Source: an uncultured Arenicella sp. (GTDB lineage: Bacteria; Pseudomonadota; Gammaproteobacteria; Arenicellales; Arenicellaceae). From it: a stretch of 48,007 bases of DNA. A program made the position numbers and the translations under genes. The stretch is taken from positions 1 to 48,007 of the forward strand of contig CAKZRZ010000194.1 in NCBI GenBank assembly GCA_937918955.1, read 5' to 3'. The notes below the pieces were generated by a model, which worked only from the letters and a program-made list of their open reading frames with translations, was not told where the DNA came from and made no database searches. This document shows, one piece after another, positions 25,378 through 34,235 of the stretch; the first letter of the stretch is position 1, and each line of letters starts with the position of its first letter.

Positions 25378-27045
25378 ATGGGTTACGACAACACACGTTT
25401 TAGCAATTTAGTTTATAAAATTATCGGCACGCCAGAACGCTGGCACAGCGATTATATCGACGTAATGAACCAAGTGCTCGATGATAGCGCTCACATTGAC
25501 GACCCTAAAAATGTCACCGAGTTAAAAATTGGTGAACAAATTCTAAGTCAGATCAGCAATACCAATGAAGCGATGATGGCATTCGGGTCCCTGCTCGATA
25601 ATGGTCGCTTTAAAATGGTGATTTTAGACAGCGCCTATCAAGTGATCTACAACAATAAAACTGCCGACCAACTACTCGACTATCTGCTCGTCGACAAGAC
25701 CTCAAATCAACTAAAGCCAAGTGTTCTAAAAAAACTTGAACTCACAGCAAAACATAATCAAGAACTCGCTCTCAAAGCCAATCATAGTGGCCTATCAGCG
25801 ATGGACTATCTTGACCAAAACGATGAACAGGTTTACTTACGGTCAATTCATAGCCGCACCGACATTGATGGATCGCTATCGACTCATTACCTAGTTTTAG
25901 TCGTTGATCGAACAGCACGTAATAAAGCTCTGAACCCTGAATTCATTTCTCGATACGACCTCACCGATAAAGAGCAAGCTGTATTAGTGAAGCTGATTCA
26001 TGGCCAATCGATCAAACAACTTGCTGAAACGTCTTTTGTTTCTGGAAATACAATCAAGAGTCACCTCCAATCGCTTTACCGCAAAACCAATACTGCCTCA
26101 CAAGCTGAGATTATTCACTTGGCGCTCACTGATGAATCGCAAATTCTCGATACCTACTTCGGTATTCGAGAATCGATCTTGCCTCTTTTAGAAGAACAAA
26201 ATAAAGACAAATTTGTACGCTTGAGAAATGGGCACCAAATTGCCTACCGTGACTATGGCCCTGCCAATGGAGACGTGATTATCTTCTGTCACAATGGTTA
26301 CGGTAGCCGCGTGAGCATCCCGAACAACTATCGCCAAATTTGTGAGAGACAAAATAAACGCATAATTATTCCAGACCGACCGGGTTATGGTCTGACTCCT
26401 TATGCGGATCCAAGCGAATGGAACGCAATGTTAAACGAGTTTATCGATCTGCTCGGCATTCAACGCTATCAATTGTTAGGCAGCGTTTTAGGCTCAGCTG
26501 TAGCCTTAGATTTCGCGACTCAAGCCGACCAGCGGATGACTAAGTTGAGTCTCTGCTCTCCGGTTTTTATCAATCAAGAAAATGACGCTGATTATATGAC
26601 CGGGATTTTCGCCCCAGTCACGAGACTGATTAAAGCGTCAAAACGTATCACACTGGAAATCTATCAATTGTGGCTTAAAAGCGTAAGCCTTAATCTAGCG
26701 CAGCATTACGGCCAGATGCTAAGCAACAGCATTGGCTCGGCAGAAGTCGAGCAGTTTCAAAGGCAAGGGACTGTAAACCTAATGATCGATGGATTCATCC
26801 AAGCAAGCAGTAAAGGCTTAGATGGTATTGCCAATGATATGGTGCATTGCATGTCACCTAAGAACATTGACCTCACGCAAATAAATGTGCCGGTAACTCT
26901 ATGGTGGGGAAGCGAAGATGCTCGCATAAATCTAGACGGAGTTAAGCACATTGCAGCACAACTTAACGATACGACCGTGGAGGTGCGAGAAGGGTACAGC
27001 GAGCATATCTACTATGCTCTATTTGAAGAAATTATTAGTCAGTAG
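25378..27045 (+). CDS. LuxR-type HTH protein fused to an alpha/beta hydrolase-fold domain with altered nucleophile
   Basis: 555 residues from ATG 25378 (GAGGAG 6 nt upstream; the track uses TTG two codons earlier). Residues ~1-185: unrecognised, with a PAS-like patch near VILDSAYQVIYNNKTADQL. Residues ~190-250: LuxR HTH (LTDKEQAVLVKLIHGQSIKQLAETSFV; GNTIKSHLQSLYRKT). Residues ~280-555: alpha/beta hydrolase fold with CHNGYGSR (oxyanion loop), PDRPGYGLT, Asp in WWGSEDARI and His in YSEHIYYAL. The nucleophile elbow reads LLGSVLGSAVALDFA, so the usual Ser (GxSxG) is Val370. This suggests a ligand-sensing, not catalytic, domain coupled to DNA binding. Converges on relA, 15 bp apart. Confidence 0.8.
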   Translation: MGYDNTRFSNLVYKIIGTPERWHSDYIDVMNQVLDDSAHIDDPKNVTELKIGEQILSQISNTNEAMMAFGSLLDNGRFKMVILDSAYQVIYNNKTADQLLDYLLVDKTSNQLKPSVLKKLELTAKHNQELALKANHSGLSAMDYLDQNDEQVYLRSIHSRTDIDGSLSTHYLVLVVDRTARNKALNPEFISRYDLTDKEQAVLVKLIHGQSIKQLAETSFVSGNTIKSHLQSLYRKTNTASQAEIIHLALTDESQILDTYFGIRESILPLLEEQNKDKFVRLRNGHQIAYRDYGPANGDVIIFCHNGYGSRVSIPNNYRQICERQNKRIIIPDRPGYGLTPYADPSEWNAMLNEFIDLLGIQRYQLLGSVLGSAVALDFATQADQRMTKLSLCSPVFINQENDADYMTGIFAPVTRLIKASKRITLEIYQLWLKSVSLNLAQHYGQMLSNSIGSAEVEQFQRQGTVNLMIDGFIQASSKGLDGIANDMVHCMSPKNIDLTQINVPVTLWWGSEDARINLDGVKHIAAQLNDTTVEVREGYSEHIYYALFEEIISQ

Positions 27046-27060
27046 TCTGCAAACAGAGCA

Positions 27061-29295
27061 CTAAACTTTGCGCTTCACTGACAGAACATTAGGTAAATGA
27101 TCGAGTTTCGCCAGCAAGTGGCTCATTGCCTCGAAACTTGTTACTTCAACAAGTGCTTCCATTTGAACCGATTGATTCTGAGCATCGGTTCGAGTCTTCA
27201 TCTCCAGCACATTGACCTTCTCATCGGCGAACACGGTAGACACATCACGCAATAGGCCTTTGCGATCAAAAGCATTGATCAGAACGGTCATCGGATAGAC
27301 ACGTTCTTGATTCTGCCCCCAGTTGACTTCGACTACCCGCTCGTCAGCTTCGTGCTTTTGATACAAAATATTTGGACACTCTTCTCTATGGATCGTTATG
27401 CCAGAGCCGCGTGTTACAAAACCGAGCACTCTGTCGCCCGGCACCGGCTGACAACATTTCGCCAGTGACGTCATTAAATCAGTAACGCCTTGAACACTCA
27501 TCTCGCTAGGCCGGGTATCATCGTTAGCCGCTCGACCAGCTTTAAAAGTCATTTCGAGCTGTTCTTCTTCGCTCAAATTATCAGGCTTTAACATCCGTTG
27601 TGCGATTGCCGCAGCGCGCCCTGGTTTGATAGAGCCATCGACCATTTTAAAATAAAGCTCTTCAGCATCTTCAACGCTTAACTTTTTAGCGAGTTGCTCC
27701 AGGTTTACATCACTAACATTCATGCGATCGAGTTCTCGATCTAATATAGTCCGCCCATGTGCGATGGTTTCATCTCGGTGCTCGTGACGAAACCAATGCT
27801 GTATTCCTGAACGTGCTCGGCGTGTTCTGACATAGCCTTTATGAGGGTCCAACCAGTCTAAACTTGGCCCCCCACTTTTAGCGGTGACAATGCTGACCTG
27901 CTCACCGGTTTTTAAACGATAAGTTAACGGCACCATCTTGCCATTAACCTTTGCGCCTCGGCATCGATGACCGACTTCGGTGTGTATTGAATAGGCGAAG
28001 TCTATCGGCGTGCTGCCGTAAGACAAATCAACAACCTTGCCCTTGGGACTAAACACGTAAACACGATCTTCAAAGACTTCATCTTTAACCCGATCAACAA
28101 ATTCGCTTGCATCAGCTACTTCCTCTTTCCATTCAAGAAGCTGCCTCAACCATAGGATCTTATTATTAACCGCTTGATCATTATCGGTGCTACCTTCTTT
28201 GTAGCGCCAATGTGCTGCAATGCCGAGCTCATTGTACTCATGCATTTCATGAGTTCGAATTTGAACTTCAACAACCTTGCCCGTGGGGCCGATGACGGCT
28301 GTGTGAATCGAGCGATAATTATTCTCTTTAGGGGTGGCAATATAGTCGTCAAACTCCCCAGGTATGAACTTCCAATTGGTATGAATCGACCCTAATGCGG
28401 CATAACAGTCTTTCACTGAGTCGACTAAAATTCTGACCGCTCGCACATCGAATAACTGCTCAAACTCTAAGCCTTTTTTTTGCATTTTAGACCAAATGCT
28501 ATAGATGTGTTTTGCCCTGCCACGAATCTCAGCATCGACGTTTTCGGCCTCTAGCTGGCTGGCAACATCGCTAATAAATTGGTCTATAAATGATTGTCGA
28601 TCAACACGACGTTCGGACAATTTTCGAGCGATGGTTTTATAGATATCGGGCTCAATGTAACGAAAGCTTAAATCTTCAAGTTCCCACTTTATTTGCCAAA
28701 CACCAAGCCGATTAGCTAAGGGAGAGAATATCTCGAGTGTTTCAGTCGCAACGCGCTTCTGTTTTTCAGCTTTAACCGCTCCGAGTGTTCGCATATTATG
28801 CAGCCGGTCGCAGAGTTTAATTAGTACAACGCGCACATCATCGACCATTGCCAGCATCATTTTGCGCAAACTCTCTGCTTTGGCTTCTTGCTTCGATTTA
28901 CGGCGGTTTGACTCGGTCTCAGTGAACTCTTGAATTACTTCCATTTTTGTTACGCCGTTGACTAAATTGGCAACGTCTTGACCAAAATTACTCGCCAACT
29001 GCGCCAGCGTAACGTCAGTGTCCTCTACTGTGTCGTGCAACAAAGCAGCAATGACTACGTCCGAATCGAGGCCTAGCTCGTGAACAATCGCGGCCACTGC
29101 GAAAGTGTGATTTACATAGTCTTCACCAGACGCACGTTTTTGACCACTGTGAGCATCTATTGCAAAATACGCCGCTTTTTCAATACGTTGAACGTCTTCT
29201 TGGGGCCGCCCACAGCCGATTTCCGACAACCATTGAGGTACATTGTCGGCTGGTAATTCCATTTCTGAAAGAGATTTTACTGCTGCGAGAACCAT
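27061..29295 (-). CDS. relA: RelA/SpoT-family (p)ppGpp synthetase, RelA-type synthase with conserved HD site
   Basis: 744 residues, full RelA/SpoT plan: HD domain (~40-190), synthetase (~230-360), TGS (RVYVFSPKGKVVDLSYGSTPIDFAYSIH), helical/CC region and C-terminal ACT domain. The synthetase carries GEFDDYIA, the EFDD form typical of monofunctional RelA, not the RFKD form of SpoT. Unusually, the HD domain retains the hydrolase residues: H in YVNHTFAV, LLHDTVEDT and KLCDRLHNM. It could therefore be bifunctional. Acts at ribosomes in the stringent response. It is not next to rlmD or mazG as in E. coli. The relA symbol rests on the synthetase motif. Confidence 0.88.
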   Translation of the reverse strand: MVLAAVKSLSEMELPADNVPQWLSEIGCGRPQEDVQRIEKAAYFAIDAHSGQKRASGEDYVNHTFAVAAIVHELGLDSDVVIAALLHDTVEDTDVTLAQLASNFGQDVANLVNGVTKMEVIQEFTETESNRRKSKQEAKAESLRKMMLAMVDDVRVVLIKLCDRLHNMRTLGAVKAEKQKRVATETLEIFSPLANRLGVWQIKWELEDLSFRYIEPDIYKTIARKLSERRVDRQSFIDQFISDVASQLEAENVDAEIRGRAKHIYSIWSKMQKKGLEFEQLFDVRAVRILVDSVKDCYAALGSIHTNWKFIPGEFDDYIATPKENNYRSIHTAVIGPTGKVVEVQIRTHEMHEYNELGIAAHWRYKEGSTDNDQAVNNKILWLRQLLEWKEEVADASEFVDRVKDEVFEDRVYVFSPKGKVVDLSYGSTPIDFAYSIHTEVGHRCRGAKVNGKMVPLTYRLKTGEQVSIVTAKSGGPSLDWLDPHKGYVRTRRARSGIQHWFRHEHRDETIAHGRTILDRELDRMNVSDVNLEQLAKKLSVEDAEELYFKMVDGSIKPGRAAAIAQRMLKPDNLSEEEQLEMTFKAGRAANDDTRPSEMSVQGVTDLMTSLAKCCQPVPGDRVLGFVTRGSGITIHREECPNILYQKHEADERVVEVNWGQNQERVYPMTVLINAFDRKGLLRDVSTVFADEKVNVLEMKTRTDAQNQSVQMEALVEVTSFEAMSHLLAKLDHLPNVLSVKRKV

Positions 29296-29423
29296 GGTCT
29301 AAACCTAATGCCCGTCCCCCAACAAAACAAGTGGTTAGTTTACTTTTTTACGCTACTTACCTTTTACTCTGTTGGATAACCTTATTCAAGCCGAATTAGT
29401 CAAAAAAAGACGATACTTATCAA

Positions 29424-30884
29424 CTAATGCGACGATGGACGTTTATTTTTAAACACTGCGTTGGTCATCATTTTGGCCTTATCCAATAACTCTTGATACT
29501 CGTCTTCGACCTCTGAATCGATTACTAAACCGCCTCCTGCTGAATACCTTGCAACTCCATCTTTAACAACGATGGTTCGAATCGCAATGTTCGTCTCCAG
29601 ACTTCCATCAACTCCAACGTAGCCAATGCTGCCACAGTAAAGACCTCGACGATTAGGTTCGAGCTCTTCGATAATTTCCATCGCGCGGATTTTAGGCGCG
29701 CCCGTAATTGAACCACCAGGAAAACACGCCCTGAATAAATCGAGAACATTCAAATTGTATTTAAGTACACCGCTAACGGTACTAATTAAATGATGCACAT
29801 TGGCGAAACTGTGGATCTCAAACAACTTAGGAACCTTTACACTGCCAAACTCACAACAGCGACTCAAGTCGTTACGCATCAGATCGACAATCATTAAATT
29901 CTCTGCCCTATCTTTGGGACTATTAAGCAGTTTATGAGCTTGCGCTTTGTCGGCCCCATTACTGCCATGTACGCGAGGTCGAGTGCCCTTAATCGGACTG
30001 GTGAGAACCTGCCGATTTCGACATTGAATAAAGCTCTCGGGTGAATTTGACAACACCTGCGCAAACGGTAAATTGAGATAGCAACCATAAGGAGCTGGAC
30101 TTTGTTCGCGTAAATAGCGATAGGTTAACCACGCGTCGCCGGTGACCTGTACTGAAAACTGCTTAGTGAGATTCACTTGATAGCAGTCGCCGGCAATTGT
30201 GTAATCACGAACCTGCTTAAAGCGCTTGCGATAGACATCTCGCGGCATATTATCTTCCAATATCCCGCTGAGTAGGCCTCCGGTAAAATAAGGTTCTAAT
30301 CGTTTTTGATTTGCTTCAATTTCGTCAGCAAAGTCTGCCATGTCACGTTCAAATTCTACACTCCAATCAATAAGGTCGAGCCATTCATCGGCTACCGCTT
30401 GCGTATCGGCTGACTGGTCAAGTTGAACAACCAAGCTCTTTTTTTTGCGATGATCTATCACCACAACTACACAGTAAATTCCCATCGCCATCATCGGAAG
30501 CTGCTCGTTATCAGCCGCTAGATTTGGGATATTTTCGTAGCTTCGCGCTAAATCGTATGAAAAATAACCCAAAGCGCCCGGCATGTACGGCAGGTCTGAT
30601 GGCGATTCTTGTTCGATATCAGGAATTGCCGATTGCAGAATAGCCAGTGGGTCACCGTAAAGCCGCTCCTTAACCGAGCTATTACGAAAGTGCGTCACCT
30701 TGCCATCGAAAACTAAGGTGGATTTCGGTTTGATCGCTAAAACGTCGAAGTCTCCGTGCTGCAAAGGCTGCTCTGACTTTGACAATTTACCCGAATCAAG
30801 AAATATCGCCCAGGGCTGATCAGAGACCTTGTCAAAAAGATCTGAACTATCGATATAGGCACGCTCGGTACAAACGACAGTCAT
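29424..30884 (-). CDS. pabB: Aminodeoxychorismate synthase component I
   Basis: 486 residues from ATG 30884; the track's TTG is two codons upstream. The ATG overlaps the truD stop as ATGA, so translation is probably coupled. The chorismate-binding domain carries the diagnostic PIKGTRPR: Lys in PIKGT marks PabB, whereas anthranilate synthase TrpE has PIAGT. Also FPGGSITGAPKIRAMEII and RGLYCGSIGYV. It makes 4-amino-4-deoxychorismate for folate synthesis with PabA glutaminase, which is not in the window. Confidence 0.92.
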   Translation of the reverse strand: MTVVCTERAYIDSSDLFDKVSDQPWAIFLDSGKLSKSEQPLQHGDFDVLAIKPKSTLVFDGKVTHFRNSSVKERLYGDPLAILQSAIPDIEQESPSDLPYMPGALGYFSYDLARSYENIPNLAADNEQLPMMAMGIYCVVVVIDHRKKKSLVVQLDQSADTQAVADEWLDLIDWSVEFERDMADFADEIEANQKRLEPYFTGGLLSGILEDNMPRDVYRKRFKQVRDYTIAGDCYQVNLTKQFSVQVTGDAWLTYRYLREQSPAPYGCYLNLPFAQVLSNSPESFIQCRNRQVLTSPIKGTRPRVHGSNGADKAQAHKLLNSPKDRAENLMIVDLMRNDLSRCCEFGSVKVPKLFEIHSFANVHHLISTVSGVLKYNLNVLDLFRACFPGGSITGAPKIRAMEIIEELEPNRRGLYCGSIGYVGVDGSLETNIAIRTIVVKDGVARYSAGGGLVIDSEVEDEYQELLDKAKMMTNAVFKNKRPSSH

Positions 30885-32008
30885 AGACAACCGCGCTCGA
30901 GAACAAGTTCTCTTATAATAGACGTAGCAAATTGCCCTCGATTCAATTCAAAACTCAAAACACAATCGAGCCGCGCTTCACTGACCTGTTGGTATTGCCA
31001 CTCAAGTCGCTTTGCGATTACTCGGAGTGGCCGGCGCTGATAGTCCAAGCGAGCAGACTCTAAACCAACTTTCAATTCTGCGTATGCAACTAATGCATCG
31101 CGCTCTAGGTCTAGCAAATCAACACTTGCCGACTCAGCGAAAGACTCGTGACCTTGCCCCCAAAGTGGCGCAGTAGGATGAATATCCAAATCCTTTAGCC
31201 GTTGATTTTCCACTAAGGCATCTTCGACAACGAAAATGCTATTACTTGAATCAAGGTTGGCCGGTTCGCCCTTAAATAACATTTGCCAAGTTCGCGTTTT
31301 AACGCGCGCGGACACTACGCTATTAAATAGCCATGATCGAACTGATGACAATAAAATGCTACGCAAGTTTCTATCCTTTACCCTCTTCTCTCCCCGAAAC
31401 ATCGCTAAGGCTTGCGGTATATTACCGGCATTACGGCCAAAGCGTTGCTCACCAAAATAGTTTGGCGCGCCTTGGTCTCGAAGAGTCTTTAATCGATGAT
31501 CTAGAATGGTTTGGATATCCTGCGCTTGTTCACCGCCTTTTAGATTCGCCAATCTAATTTCAAAGCGATTGGAGCGATGAGTTCCACGTTTTATTTTTCT
31601 CGAGTGATTCACAACTCGATTAAGCTCGACACCATCAAACTCGTAAGACGACCAATCGAGTGGCTCGCCTTTGGGTCGCCATACACTAAACCATTGGCGC
31701 GTCACGGCGTTGAAGTCCTTCATTCCTGAATAGCCAACATCTCGATTTGACACGCCGGCAAACCGCGCTAAAGACTTTGCAACCGCGTCAGTGTTGCGCC
31801 GAATTTTAGTCACGTCAAGCCAGATATGCTCACCTTCTCCGCTAGGCTCAATTTCCATTTGCTCGACCACAACAAAATCTTCCGGGCTTTGCTTAAGCAA
31901 GGCCGATATCTCAGGCGCTCCGTTGGCGTAGCTCAGCTCACTCAGCATGTTCGACCAATTAAGGTCGTCTAATGCTGCACTAAGCTCAGATATCGAATTT
32001 GCGGTCAT
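30881..32008 (-). CDS. truD: tRNA pseudouridine(13) synthase TruD
   Basis: 375 residues. TruD signatures: SPEDFVVVEQMEIEPSGEGEHIWLDV near the start, VGYSGMKDFNAVTRQWFSV with the catalytic Asp, and NYFGEQRFGR. It isomerises U13 in tRNA-Glu. In many gammaproteobacteria truD sits in the ispDF-truD-surE cluster; here it heads a two-gene unit with pabB. GGA lies 8 nt before ATG 32008. Confidence 0.94.
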   Translation of the reverse strand: MTANSISELSAALDDLNWSNMLSELSYANGAPEISALLKQSPEDFVVVEQMEIEPSGEGEHIWLDVTKIRRNTDAVAKSLARFAGVSNRDVGYSGMKDFNAVTRQWFSVWRPKGEPLDWSSYEFDGVELNRVVNHSRKIKRGTHRSNRFEIRLANLKGGEQAQDIQTILDHRLKTLRDQGAPNYFGEQRFGRNAGNIPQALAMFRGEKRVKDRNLRSILLSSVRSWLFNSVVSARVKTRTWQMLFKGEPANLDSSNSIFVVEDALVENQRLKDLDIHPTAPLWGQGHESFAESASVDLLDLERDALVAYAELKVGLESARLDYQRRPLRVIAKRLEWQYQQVSEARLDCVLSFELNRGQFATSIIRELVLERGCL

Positions 32009-32187
32009 AAGTTGTCCAAGAAAATAGCCGTCCTAGAAAAATGGCTCATTAGCCATGTAAGCCTAAGTTGTATTTCTTGAGTATAAGTAAACAAATCACG
32101 CAGGTACATCTAAACTAGAATGTGAAAAAAAGGTTAAAGTGAAAAAATACGGCAAGCTTGATGCAGTCAAATACACACCAAATCCGT

Positions 32188-32193
32188 TATAAT
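32188..32193 (+). promoter_or_regulatory. Candidate -10 element for the Sco-PCuAC gene
   Basis: A perfect TATAAT (in CCGTTATAATCGG) 34 bp before the ATG. No good -35 lies 16-18 nt upstream. Confidence 0.35.
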
Positions 32194-32227
32194 CGGCGCG
32201 TTTTCGTAATCGCAGTGAGACTTAATC

Positions 32228-33355
32228 ATGCTTCCACTTCAGCTAAGCAAACAGAACGCGCCAAGCAACAAATCCTATTTTCTCTTTATTCTCGTGGCCA
32301 TTGTCGCGATTGGCTCTGGTTTATTGGTTCAAAGCTCAAAAGCGCCACCTGCGAAACTGCCCGAATTTAAGAAGACAATACTGCTTCCAAATCCCAAGCC
32401 CTTGGTTGACGTTGAATTTACCGACCACCATGGTAAAGAATTTAGCCTCGAGCAGTTTAAAGGCAAATGGAGTATTTTATTTTTCGGCTTTACCAACTGC
32501 CCCGATGTCTGCCCGACCACCATGCACACCTTAAAGCAAGTAAAGGCAGAGCTCGAGCAGGCTGATGTTTGGCATAACTATCAAGTGATTATGGTATCGG
32601 TTGATCCAGAGCGAGATACAAGCGAACGCTTGGCGCGCTATGTGCCATTTTTTGACCCAGAATTCATCGGCGTTTCAGCGCCCTTACAAGCAACTGAGTC
32701 GTTTGCTAAAAACGTTGGCATTTTATTCTTTAAATCTGATGAAATGCCCAACGGTGGCTATGACGTAGATCATGGTGCAGCCATTATTCTGGTCAATCCA
32801 GAAGGACAATATGCGGGCGTAATAACAGCACCACATGTTGAATCGACTATTAGCGCCGACTTGATTGCCTTGTCCGAATACGCTGGTGTTAACCAAACAC
32901 CTGTAGACTCTTCGGCATCAAAAACAAGCCCGTCGAATTTAGCCAGTCAAAATGAAACAAGCAATGTTGAACAAGAATCAGCACTGCCTAAGCTTACTTT
33001 TAAGCAAGCATGGATTCGCCCAGCGCCACCAGGAGCGAGCAGCATGGCGGCCTATTTTGAACTTCGTAATAACAGTGATCAAGACATTATCATTGAACAA
33101 AGCGAGAGCGAGGCTTTTGCAATGACGATGATTCACAACACCGTGGTCGAAGACGGAATTGCAAGCATGCAACACATGGATTCTCTATTAGTACCAGCAA
33201 ACGGTGAGGTGATTCTAAAACCGTTAGGAATGCATATGATGTTGATGCAACCAAAACAAGAACTCAAACTTGGTGACCAAGCTGAAATCATCCTGATTGA
33301 CCAAGATGGCCAACAATATGTTCAAAACATTAGCGTACGCCCGGAGCCAAAATAA
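32228..33355 (+). CDS. Sco1/SenC-type protein fused to a PCuAC copper chaperone domain
   Basis: 375 residues. An N-terminal membrane anchor (FILVAIVAIGSGLLV, ~20-36) is followed by a Sco domain (~50-215): copper-binding CxxxC in TNCPDVCPTTM and the third ligand His in DVDHGAAIILV. After a Ser/Asn/Glu linker (~220-250) comes a PCuAC domain (~250-370) with MIHNTV, GIASMQHM and LGMHMMLM, the Met/His Cu(I) motif. Both domains deliver copper to the CuA/CuB sites of cytochrome oxidase and are normally separate proteins; the fusion would pass copper within one periplasmic polypeptide. No cytochrome oxidase genes are in the window. Confidence 0.9.
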   Translation: MLPLQLSKQNAPSNKSYFLFILVAIVAIGSGLLVQSSKAPPAKLPEFKKTILLPNPKPLVDVEFTDHHGKEFSLEQFKGKWSILFFGFTNCPDVCPTTMHTLKQVKAELEQADVWHNYQVIMVSVDPERDTSERLARYVPFFDPEFIGVSAPLQATESFAKNVGILFFKSDEMPNGGYDVDHGAAIILVNPEGQYAGVITAPHVESTISADLIALSEYAGVNQTPVDSSASKTSPSNLASQNETSNVEQESALPKLTFKQAWIRPAPPGASSMAAYFELRNNSDQDIIIEQSESEAFAMTMIHNTVVEDGIASMQHMDSLLVPANGEVILKPLGMHMMLMQPKQELKLGDQAEIILIDQDGQQYVQNISVRPEPK

Positions 33356-33404
33356 TTGTTAGCGCCAATAGCTTTCGCTTAACTCTGCCAACCGCACCCT
33401 TTTT

Positions 33405-34052
33405 ATGCCATTAGATTTCAAAATAGTTCCAGTTACACCGTTTGCGCAAAACTGCAGTGTCATTTGGTGCACAGAATCAAAGCTCGCTGCGGTAATAGAC
33501 CCAGGCGGTGAACTGGCGAAAATTCAATCAGTTATTGAGCAGAACGAACTGGAACTGGATAAAATTCTTATTACACATGCTCACCTTGATCACGCTGGGG
33601 GCACTGGTGAGCTAGCTAGGATGACAGGCGTACCTATTATTGGCCCTCACAAAGACGATCAGTTTTGGATCGATTTACTGCCAGAGCAATGCCGGCAATT
33701 TGGCTTTGAAGGCGGTACCTTTACGCCTGATCAATGGTTAAACCACGGTGACACTGTAACGCTGGGCAGTTTGAACTTTGATGTTGTTCATTGTCCGGGC
33801 CACACTCCTGGTCACGTAGTCTTTGTTGAAATCAGCCAGTCATTTGCCGCTGTTGGCGATGTGATTTTCCAAGGTTCAATTGGTCGTTCCGACTTTCCTA
33901 AAAGCAACCCTGAAGACTTGCTAAACTCGATTCGCAAGCGACTGTTCCCATTAGGTGACGATATACGGTTTATCCCCGGCCATGGCCCAATGTCAAGCTT
34001 TGGCCAAGAACGCCAAACAAACCCGTTTGTTGCCGACCATCGGTTTGGCTAA
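33405..34052 (+). CDS. MBL-fold hydrolase, glyoxalase II-like
   Basis: 215 residues, cytoplasmic. Dinuclear metal ligands are all visible: THAHLDHAGG, His in HCPGHTPGHVV, Asp in AVGDVIFQGSIGRSDF and His in FIPGHGPMS. This matches the short YcbL-type glyoxalase II/thioesterase group (no C-terminal helical domain). Probably hydrolyses a thioester such as S-lactoylglutathione; substrate inferred. Follows the Sco-PCuAC gene by 49 bp on the same strand, with a terminator and palindromic repeats after it. Confidence 0.85.
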   Translation: MPLDFKIVPVTPFAQNCSVIWCTESKLAAVIDPGGELAKIQSVIEQNELELDKILITHAHLDHAGGTGELARMTGVPIIGPHKDDQFWIDLLPEQCRQFGFEGGTFTPDQWLNHGDTVTLGSLNFDVVHCPGHTPGHVVFVEISQSFAAVGDVIFQGSIGRSDFPKSNPEDLLNSIRKRLFPLGDDIRFIPGHGPMSSFGQERQTNPFVADHRFG

Positions 34053-34077
34053 AGGGCTACTATTTTCTAGCTAATTC

Positions 34078-34164
34078 TTCGCATCCATGCGACCGCGACA
34101 TGCCTACATCCTGACGTTGAGTCGCTCTTTCGCATCCATGTGACCGCGACATGCCTACATCCTG
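34078..34164. repeat. Pair of 36-bp palindrome-containing (REP-like) repeats, 51-bp period
   Basis: TTCGCATCCATGCGACCGCG... at 34078-34113 recurs at 34129-34164 with a single C/T difference. Each unit joins two inverted repeats: CGCATCCATGCG (perfect in copy 1) and GCCTACATCCTGTAGGC (perfect in copy 2, extending to 34168). Such composition suggests an interspersed palindromic family, but no other copy was noticed here. Confidence 0.75.
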
Positions 34165-34172
34165 TAGGCAAC

Positions 34173-34204
34173 AAAAAAGCAGCGGGCTTGGGCCGCTGCT
34201 TTTT
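34173..34204. terminator. Bidirectional intrinsic terminator between MBL hydrolase and anti-sigma genes
   Basis: AAAAAAGCAGCGG and CCGCTGCTTTTT form a GC-rich stem with flanking A/T runs, lying between convergent genes ending at 34052 (+) and 34236 (-). Confidence 0.88.
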
Positions 34205-34235
34205 GAGTAATACCTTGTTTAAGCGTCTATCTGGG

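Noticed and set aside
34078-34164. CRISPR-like pair of repeats
   Set aside because: Only two units with a 15-bp spacer, each with internal palindromes, and no cas genes; fits a REP-type element better.
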